Positions 1-4,614 of a DNA stretch of 5,371 nucleotides are shown here, in pieces. Each line of letters starts with the position of its first letter. Position 1 is the stretch's first letter. The stretch lies in contig JAHEJH010000102.1 of assembly GCA_024638905.1 (NCBI GenBank), forward strand, positions 1 to 5,371, given 5' to 3'. The stretch comes from Luminiphilus sp. Lineage in GTDB: Bacteria; Pseudomonadota; Gammaproteobacteria; Pseudomonadales; Halieaceae. A program made the translations under genes and the position numbers. The notes below the pieces were generated by a model. The model saw only the letters and a list, made by a program, of their open reading frames with translations, was not told where the DNA came from and ran no database searches.

Positions 1-449
1 TCTCAGCGCTTGAGAAGAATCCTCAGGCGAGCGCCTCTCGCGTGAATCTGGCAGACCTCTATCGCGCTCAAGGCAAAGAAACCGCTGCGCGCACGACACT
101 GGAAACCGGGATCCAGCTCAATGACAGTGACGCATCCCTCTGGTTCAGCCTTGCGCTCCTGGAGGTGCGAGAGGGCAATGGTGAGATGGCTTTAGCCGCA
201 CTGGAAAAAGCCGCATCACTGGAAGAGACACCGAGCTATTACCACTACGTTTATGCTGTGGCGCAGCATGACCACGGGCGACCCGCCGAGGCACTCGCCA
301 CGCTCAAAGCCACAAATCGTGCGGCGCCGGGTCAACCGAACGTGCTCGTCGCGCTGGTGCAATACAGCCAGCTAGCCGGCGACATGCAGGCAGCTCAGCG
401 CTATCAATCAGAACTTCGCAACACGGCTCAGGCGGCCGGGGTGCAATAG
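1..449 (+). CDS. C-terminal part of a tetratricopeptide-repeat protein (5' end outside window)
   Basis: The reading frame is open from base 3 at the left edge to a TAG at 447-449, so the start lies outside the window; a GTG at 42 is internal. The visible 148 residues are helical repeats with an exact 34-residue spacing: about 10-43, 44-77, 78-111 and 112-145. Each has the TPR pattern of a small or aromatic residue in helix A, a Gly near position 15 (RAQGK, REGNG, DHGRP, LAGDM) and an Ala-rich helix B often ending in Pro. The first residues (ALEKNP) look like the end of a further repeat. TPR arrays are protein-binding scaffolds. The N-terminal part, which would carry any catalytic, haem-binding or membrane domain, is not visible, so the cellular role cannot be stated. 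The gene converges on the yceI-like gene, with only seven bases between the two stop codons. Confidence 0.85.
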   Translation, partial: SALEKNPQASASRVNLADLYRAQGKETAARTTLETGIQLNDSDASLWFSLALLEVREGNGEMALAALEKAASLEETPSYYHYVYAVAQHDHGRPAEALATLKATNRAAPGQPNVLVALVQYSQLAGDMQAAQRYQSELRNTAQAAGVQ

Positions 450-456
450 GCAGGCG

Positions 457-1029
457 TCAGTCTGCGGGGGTCAGTTGCAGCGCCACCGTCACGGGAATCA
501 CCCGGCTGATGGCGTTGAGGCCCGCGATCTCTTGAAGCGCCGCCACGCCGCCTTCCAATCCAAATTCTGCTGCATTGAGCAGAATGGGCTGAGTAGTGGC
601 TGCAGTCACGCCCTGATCGGTCAGAGCGACACTGAGTTGCGCGTCCTTGGTCACTGTCTGGCCATGCAAGTCGATTTGTAATGCCACATCGGTGACCCCG
701 CCCACAGAAAGGGCGGCGACGGCGTCGGCATCCAGTTGCGCGGTAATCACGGCTTCGGGGTAAAGACCCACCTCGAACAGCATCTTCTTCATCCGCTCGT
801 TGCGGATCCCGATGTTGGTTTCAACAGAATCTAGCGCCACCCGCACCTCAACCTCACCTGCGTCGGTCACCGAGCCAGCGAGGGTCTCGAAATGACTGAC
901 CTCACCAATCGTGTTGTTCTTAATCGACACAAACCGCACCTGTGACCCGGGCCCGACCTGCCAATCGGCCAGCGCCGGTTGGGATAGCAGCGCTGCCGCG
1001 ACGCAGGCCAGTGCAAAACGCGTTTTCAT
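457..1029 (-). CDS. YceI-family periplasmic lipocalin-like protein
   Basis: The protein has 190 residues. It opens with a signal peptide: Lys2 and Arg4, a hydrophobic stretch of about 6-16, and a probable cleavage after ALA at 19-21, leaving a mature protein starting DWQVG. The mature part is the right size for the YceI family, a single beta-barrel of about 170 residues. Family-like signatures are the start WQVGPGSQVRFVSIKNN, the segment SHFETLAGSV near 45-54, RNERMKKMLFEVGLYPEA near 76-93 (the counterpart of the usual 'R..HL.S..FFD...YP' block), IDLHG near 119-123, and the end IPVTVALQL. Characterised members bind isoprenoid or other amphipathic ligands in the barrel; the ligand here cannot be told. 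The ATG is fixed by a good AAGGAG Shine-Dalgarno eight bases upstream and by the signal peptide. It lies 180 bases downstream of parE in the same direction and may have its own promoter. Confidence 0.9.
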   Translation of the reverse strand: MKTRFALACVAAALLSQPALADWQVGPGSQVRFVSIKNNTIGEVSHFETLAGSVTDAGEVEVRVALDSVETNIGIRNERMKKMLFEVGLYPEAVITAQLDADAVAALSVGGVTDVALQIDLHGQTVTKDAQLSVALTDQGVTAATTQPILLNAAEFGLEGGVAALQEIAGLNAISRVIPVTVALQLTPAD

Positions 1030-1037
1030 GATGTGTG

Positions 1038-1043
1038 CTCCTT
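1038..1043 (-). promoter_or_regulatory. Ribosome binding site of the yceI-like gene
   Basis: On the minus strand this reads AAGGAG, a near-consensus Shine-Dalgarno, eight bases before the ATG at 1029. It is the only strong Shine-Dalgarno seen before any gene start in the window, and it settles the start. Confidence 0.8.
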
Positions 1044-1077
1044 CGTGCGCCTATGCAGCGCTCGGCGTAGATTGCTC

Positions 1078-1083
1078 ACTATA
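1078..1083 (-). promoter_or_regulatory. Candidate -10 box for the yceI-like gene
   Basis: The minus strand reads TATAGT here (five of six matches to TATAAT), 48 bases before the ATG. No good -35 is found 16-18 bases upstream. A TTGTCA hexamer exists at 1135-1140 but is far too distant from this -10. The box is a weak candidate for an independent promoter; read-through from parE is the alternative. Confidence 0.3.
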
Positions 1084-1166
1084 CGGGGTCTAAAACACTC
1101 TGGACTCGGCGACCTCGCACCGCAGCCAGGGTTGTGACAAACCTCCGGTACCAACCATCGCACTGT

Positions 1167-1198
1167 AGTGAAAAGCGGGGGTGAACGACGAGTGAAAA
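1167..1198. repeat. Short direct repeat AGTGAAAA in the parE–yceI gap
   Basis: AGTGAAAA occurs at 1167-1174 and again at 1191-1198, with a third GTGAA core at 1181-1185, so the cores are 13 and 11 bases apart. The left copy also lies within CACTGTAGTG, a small inverted repeat (CACT/AGTG). Roughly helical-turn spacing can mark a protein-binding site, but repeats this short also arise by chance. The rest of the 1030-1209 gap shows no clear factor-independent terminator behind parE: no GC-rich stem followed by a T run was seen on the minus strand. Confidence 0.25.
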
Positions 1199-1209
1199 CA
1201 GATATCACC

Positions 1210-3099
1210 TCAGCTGGCGATGTCGGCTAGATCCCCTTTGTCTTCGAGCCAGGTCTTCCGGTCGCCGGCACGTTTTTTGGCCAGCAGTAGATCAAACATA
1301 CTATCGGTGTCGCCGTCTTCATCCAGCACCAGCTGCACCAAACGCCGAGTATCAGGATCCATGGTGGTCTCACGTAGCTGTGGGGGGTTCATCTCGCCCA
1401 ACCCTTTAAAGCGTTGCACGGCAGGCTTGGCGCGTTTGTTCTCCGCTTCGAGGCGTTCGAGAATCCCGTTTTTCTCTGATTCATCAAGGGCGTAGTACAC
1501 CTCCTTACCCACGTCGACACGGTAGAGCGGCGGCATCGCGACAAACACGTGTCCGGCCCGCACTAAGGGTCGGAAATGCCTCAAAAACAGTGCACAGATC
1601 AGCGTGGCGATGTGCAGGCCATCGGAGTCGGCATCAGCCAGAATGCAGACTTTGTGATAACGCAGCTGGCTCAGATCGGTGCTGCCGGGCTCAATCCCCA
1701 GCGCCACAGAAATGTTATTCACCTCCTGAGAGGCGAGAATTTCGACGGCGTCGACTTCCCAGGTATTCAGGATCTTGCCCCTAAGCGGGAGAATCGCCTG
1801 ATATTCGCGATCGCGCGCCTGCTTGGCCGAGCCCCCTGCCGAATCACCTTCCACCAGAAACAGCTCGCCGCGCGTCGGGTCTTCGCTTGAACAATCCGCT
1901 AACTTGCCCGGCAGTGCGGGCCCCGACGCAACTTTCTTGCGCACCACTTTTTTGGCAGATCTGAGACGGCTCTGGGCACGCTCGATACAGAGCTCGGCGA
2001 GCCTTTCTGCGTCAGAGGTGTGTTGGTTAAGCCACAGTCCGAAAGCATCTTTCGCGACGCCCGAGACAAACCCGGCCGCCTCGCGGGAAGAGAGCCGTTC
2101 TTTTGTCTGACCCGAGAATTGAGGGTCCTGCAGCTTCGATGACAGGACAAAACAGCAGCGATCCCATACGTCCTCAGCAGTCAGCTTGACTCCGCGGGGC
2201 AGCAGATTGCGCAACTCGCAGAATTCGCGCAGGGCATCCAGCAAACCGGATCGCAGACCGTTCACATGGGTGCCACCCTGCGGCGTGGGAATAAGATTCA
2301 CGTAGGACTCGGCGACGACCTCGCCGCCCTCAGGCAGCCACTGTATGGCCCAGTCCACCGCCTCGGTTTCCCCTTCAAAATGCGACCGGAAGGGCGTCTC
2401 CGGTATTACGGGGAAATCGATCGTGGCATCCGCCAAATAGTCAGAGATGCCATCCTCGTAGTACCACTCGGTCTTCTCTTTCTTTTTCTCGTCGGTGAGA
2501 GTGACCTTCAGGCCGGGACACAGCACCGCCTTGGCACGCAACGCGTGGCTCAGCTTGGGCACGGAGAAATTGGCCGAGTCAAAATACTGCGGGTCAGGCT
2601 TGAAGCGGATCCCCGTGCCGGTATTGCGCTTGCCACAGCTACCCGTGACCTTCAGATCGGTGGTCTTGTCACCGCCTGAGAACGCCATAGTGTGCACATT
2701 CCCATCGCGGCGAATCGTGACCTCCAGCAATTCTGACAGGGCATTGACTACGGACACGCCCACACCGTGGAGGCCGCCACTGAACTGGTAGCTCTTGTCC
2801 GAGAACTTGCCCCCGGCGTGCAAGGTGGACAGGATGACCTCGACCCCAGGCAGCTTTTGCTCGGGGTGCAGATCGACGGGCATGCCGCGCCCATCATCCG
2901 TCACGCTGACAGCGCCATCGCTGTGCAACACAACGTCGATCTGGCTACAGTGCCCCGCCAGGGCCTCATCGACCGAGTTGTCGATAACCTCCTGAGCCAG
3001 ATGATTTGGGCGGGTGGTGTCGGTATACATGCCGGGACGCTTGCGGACCGGCTCCAGACCGGTCAGGACTTCAATAGCGTCAGCGTTGTATGTCGTCAT
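1210..3099 (-). CDS. parE: DNA topoisomerase IV subunit B (ParE)
   Basis: This is the ATPase and TOPRIM subunit of topoisomerase IV, which with ParC (not in the window) decatenates replicated chromosomes and relaxes supercoils. The 629 residues match the usual ParE length (630 in E. coli), and it lacks the large C-terminal insertion of proteobacterial GyrB. The GHKL ATPase domain has EVIDNSVDEA (37-46, Asn41 for magnesium), DDGRGM (68-73) and the lid GGLHGVG (108-114). QTK at 331-333 is the switch that contacts ATP. The TOPRIM domain has EGDSAGG (417-423) and DADSDG (489-494) with the metal-binding acidic residues. RFKGLGEMN (563-571) follows. KILNTWEV at 442-449 favours ParE over GyrB. Residues equivalent to E. 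coli Asp420, Leu445, Ser458 and Glu460, where quinolone-resistance changes are known, are unchanged. An in-frame TAG two codons before the ATG fixes the start. No Shine-Dalgarno is evident. Confidence 0.98.
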   Translation of the reverse strand: MTTYNADAIEVLTGLEPVRKRPGMYTDTTRPNHLAQEVIDNSVDEALAGHCSQIDVVLHSDGAVSVTDDGRGMPVDLHPEQKLPGVEVILSTLHAGGKFSDKSYQFSGGLHGVGVSVVNALSELLEVTIRRDGNVHTMAFSGGDKTTDLKVTGSCGKRNTGTGIRFKPDPQYFDSANFSVPKLSHALRAKAVLCPGLKVTLTDEKKKEKTEWYYEDGISDYLADATIDFPVIPETPFRSHFEGETEAVDWAIQWLPEGGEVVAESYVNLIPTPQGGTHVNGLRSGLLDALREFCELRNLLPRGVKLTAEDVWDRCCFVLSSKLQDPQFSGQTKERLSSREAAGFVSGVAKDAFGLWLNQHTSDAERLAELCIERAQSRLRSAKKVVRKKVASGPALPGKLADCSSEDPTRGELFLVEGDSAGGSAKQARDREYQAILPLRGKILNTWEVDAVEILASQEVNNISVALGIEPGSTDLSQLRYHKVCILADADSDGLHIATLICALFLRHFRPLVRAGHVFVAMPPLYRVDVGKEVYYALDESEKNGILERLEAENKRAKPAVQRFKGLGEMNPPQLRETTMDPDTRRLVQLVLDEDGDTDSMFDLLLAKKRAGDRKTWLEDKGDLADIAS

Positions 3100-3104
3100 T
3101 TTCT

Positions 3105-3110
3105 AATATA
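3105..3110 (-). promoter_or_regulatory. Candidate -10 box just upstream of parE
   Basis: The minus strand reads TATATT (five of six matches to TATAAT), followed by AGAAA and then the parE ATG. A transcript from this box would begin at or within a base or two of the start codon, giving a leaderless or nearly leaderless message. No consensus -35 lies 16-18 bases upstream; the region it would occupy is in the inverted repeat at 3124-3165. The alternative is simply an AT-rich, unstructured leader that helps initiation without a Shine-Dalgarno. Confidence 0.35.
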
Positions 3111-3123
3111 GCTCGTGCAATAC

Positions 3124-3165
3124 GGTTGGCATTTGCGGAGGCTTACTCCTCGGCAAAAACCAGCC
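3124..3165. repeat. Imperfect inverted repeat (stem-loop) between cpdA and parE
   Basis: On the plus strand the arms are GGTTGG (3124-3129) with CCAGCC (3160-3165), TTTGC (3132-3136) with GCAAA (3153-3157), and GAGG (3138-3141) with CCTC (3148-3151), around a six-base loop CTTACT. The interruptions are symmetric: one G/G mismatch (3137/3152) and a two-by-two internal loop. The outer arm has one mismatch in DNA, which becomes a G-U pair in plus-strand RNA only. No T run follows it on the minus strand, so it is not a standard terminator for the cpdA message. It could be an operator overlapping the -35 region of parE, an RNA structure in the cpdA–parE spacer, or the remnant of a lost gene. Confidence 0.55.
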
Positions 3166-3183
3166 AGAGTAACAATCCCGTTT

Positions 3184-4008
3184 TTACGCGTAACCCGGCG
3201 AGTTCAGGTCAACGGCAAACGTCTCATCGGTGACCCTGAGTACGGCTGTTTCCCAATCGCCTGACTCATGGAGTGTCAGCATACGACATCCGGGCGCCTG
3301 AGCGTCCACCTGAAATTCCGCTGAGCCGGGCGCAAATTGAATGCAGGTCGAGGGGACCGTCAGGCATTGTACGCCGTGATACGTCTGCCCAGAATCCTGG
3401 TGGACGTGCCCCGAGATCACCACCGCCTTTTCGCCCAGAGGGGCCAGACACTGTAGCGCTGCCTGCGCATTTTCAGCGCCGATCTCATCCAGCCATGCGC
3501 AGCCCACTGGCATCAGCGGATGATGGGTCGCCACCAGTAAAGGCCTGCCCGTCGTCTGGGCGTGCTCAACCGCCTGCTCTAGCGCCTCAATCTCCGAGTC
3601 GGCGAGGTAACCCGCTACAGCACCCGGATGCTGGGTGTTCAGCATGAGTATGTCCCAGTGGGGCAGCTGGACCGTTCGCTTAAAGTGCGACTTCAGCGAG
3701 TGATCGTCCGACCAGACGGCGTCGTGGTTACCGGGTAGCCAAAAACTGGGTACGCCGAGCGGCGTTAATGCCGCGTCTAGCCTCGCGTAAGCCTCCTCCG
3801 CTTCATCACCGGCCAGGTCCCCGGTCAGCAGCAGCGCATCAATCGGGCCTTGAGCTGCCACTAAACGGCACACCGCGGAGAGAGATCTGTCGGTATCAAT
3901 GCCAACCAGCTGGCCGCCAACCTCACGCATCAGGTGAGTGTCAGACAACTGCACCACGCGGCTGGAGGCAGCCGTGTTAACTGTGGCCACGCCACTGAGC
4001 GCGTTCAT
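3184..4008 (-). CDS. cpdA: 3',5'-cyclic-AMP phosphodiesterase CpdA
   Basis: This is a class III cyclic nucleotide phosphodiesterase of the metallophosphoesterase superfamily, which hydrolyses cAMP to AMP in the cytoplasm and so tunes CRP signalling. All metal-site motifs are present in order: SDTH (22-25), TGD (62-64), GNHD (93-96), HHP (162-164) and GHVH (200-203). CpdA-specific stretches are PVGCAWLD (167-174), VPSTCIQF (218-225) and the C-terminal PGYA, close to the E. coli ends PSTCVQF and EGY. The 274 residues equal the family length (275 in E. coli). The frame stays open for 57 more codons to 4179, but that extension lies inside yqiB and is rich in Arg and Pro, so the ATG at 4008 is preferred. 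This ATG overlaps the yqiB stop as ATGA, and no Shine-Dalgarno is clear, which suggests coupling to yqiB translation. The yqiA gene that follows cpdA in E. coli is not here. Confidence 0.95.
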   Translation of the reverse strand: MNALSGVATVNTAASSRVVQLSDTHLMREVGGQLVGIDTDRSLSAVCRLVAAQGPIDALLLTGDLAGDEAEEAYARLDAALTPLGVPSFWLPGNHDAVWSDDHSLKSHFKRTVQLPHWDILMLNTQHPGAVAGYLADSEIEALEQAVEHAQTTGRPLLVATHHPLMPVGCAWLDEIGAENAQAALQCLAPLGEKAVVISGHVHQDSGQTYHGVQCLTVPSTCIQFAPGSAEFQVDAQAPGCRMLTLHESGDWETAVLRVTDETFAVDLNSPGYA

Positions 4009-4490
4009 GGTGAGGGCGGATCGGCTTCCGGCAGGACAGCGTCGACTGACCGGCCATTGTTGAGGCAAAACTCCAACAGCTCTGCCGCAAAGCGGTTCTG
4101 CTGAAACTTCTCGTCTCGCTGCAGCATATCGGGGTTGGGGTACCGGTAACGGGCCTCGAAACGCCGGGAAGTGCTGCAATGCACGACCTCGGCCATTCTG
4201 GCATCGTGATAAAGGCGCAGATCGAAACAGCTGTTAGACCCAAAGTGAGACAGCACACCTTGGTAGCGAAGCCGCATATCCGTGGTGTAGCGGTCGCGCG
4301 CCATGACCTCGAGCACCACCGAAACCTCACCTGCCTCAAAAACGCATCGGCTCTCCTGCTCATAGGCGGGAAAGAGGCGCATCAGACGGTGGTAATTGGC
4401 ATCACACTGGGCGTGCAGATCCGACAGGTCAATGTGATAACCCTTTCTCAGTCTGCTGCGCGGCTGCGCTTGTCTGGTTTTGTCCACCAT
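4005..4490 (-). CDS. yqiB: DUF1249 family protein YqiB
   Basis: The protein has 161 residues from the ATG at 4490, against about 140 for E. coli YqiB. It is cytoplasmic by appearance, with no signal peptide or membrane segment. DUF1249 signatures are clear: RYTT (67-70), DLRLYHDARMAEV (90-102), RYRYPNPDMLQRDEK (114-128) and a final helix ending FCLNNG (141-146). The biochemical function of the family is unknown to me; its neighbour is nearly always cpdA, and that is the main clue. The frame can be extended to a TTG at 4556, but those 22 residues (many Arg, Ser and Ala) carry no family motif, so the ATG is preferred. There is no Shine-Dalgarno in front of it; a -10-like box ends six bases upstream. 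A short, divergent N-terminus and the tail DAVLPEADPPSP account for the extra length. It is the first gene of the yqiB–cpdA pair. Confidence 0.9.
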   Translation of the reverse strand: MVDKTRQAQPRSRLRKGYHIDLSDLHAQCDANYHRLMRLFPAYEQESRCVFEAGEVSVVLEVMARDRYTTDMRLRYQGVLSHFGSNSCFDLRLYHDARMAEVVHCSTSRRFEARYRYPNPDMLQRDEKFQQNRFAAELLEFCLNNGRSVDAVLPEADPPSP

Positions 4491-4496
4491 ACCGAC

Positions 4497-4505
4497 AGTG
4501 TAGCA
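4497..4505 (-). promoter_or_regulatory. Candidate extended -10 promoter of yqiB–cpdA
   Basis: The minus strand reads TGCTACACT, an extended -10 (TGn followed by TACACT, four of six matches to TATAAT). The hexamer ends six bases before the yqiB ATG, so transcription would start at about the A of the ATG. The sequence 17-18 bases upstream (GTTCCC or AGTTCC) is a poor -35, which extended -10 promoters can tolerate. Confidence 0.35.
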
Positions 4506-4571
4506 AGCCGCTGAGGCCCGGGAACTGCCAAAATGTTGCCGGATTTGACGCCGCAAAAGCCAATGGCAGAG

Positions 4572-4580
4572 TGGTAGACT
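4572..4580 (+). promoter_or_regulatory. Candidate extended -10 promoter of tolC
   Basis: TGGTAGACT is an extended -10 (TGn followed by TAGACT, four of six matches). It would start transcription near 4587 and give a leader of about 28 bases. A good -35-like hexamer, TTGACG at 4545-4550, is 24 bases from this box, too far to pair with it. The surrounding 4491-4614 divergent region also has CTGCCA (4525-4530) and TGGCAG (4564-4569), a six-base inverted repeat 33 bases apart, and GCCAATGGC at 4559-4567. No match to a known regulator site is claimed. Confidence 0.3.
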
Positions 4581-4614
4581 CCCGTCCCCTTAATGATTCA
4601 GGCCCTGAAAAGCC

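Noticed and set aside
42..449. A complete small TPR protein starting at the GTG at 42
   Set aside because: The same frame is open to the left edge, and the residues before the GTG continue the repeat pattern, so the GTG is an internal valine codon.
1576..2150. Several overlapping open frames of about 60-105 codons on both strands within parE
   Set aside because: They are shadows of the highly conserved ParE frame in GC-rich DNA. Their products show no domain pattern.
2266..3111. Plus-strand open frames of 98-137 codons opposite the ParE ATPase domain
   Set aside because: They are antisense to conserved ParE motifs, and their composition follows from the complementary codons. No start signals support them.
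3124..3165. Factor-independent terminator of the yqiB–cpdA message
   Set aside because: A stem-loop is present, but on the minus strand the T run precedes the stem and none follows it, so a standard terminator is not supported.
4009..4179. N-terminal extension of CpdA by 57 codons (331-residue version)
   Set aside because: The extension lies wholly within yqiB in another frame, has an Arg/Pro-rich composition with no motif, and would make CpdA far longer than its family. The ATG at 4008 gives 274 residues and an ATGA overlap.
4491..4556. N-terminal extension of YqiB to a TTG start
   Set aside because: The 22 extra residues carry no DUF1249 motif and would lengthen an already long member. 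It is kept only as an alternative in the yqiB start discussion.
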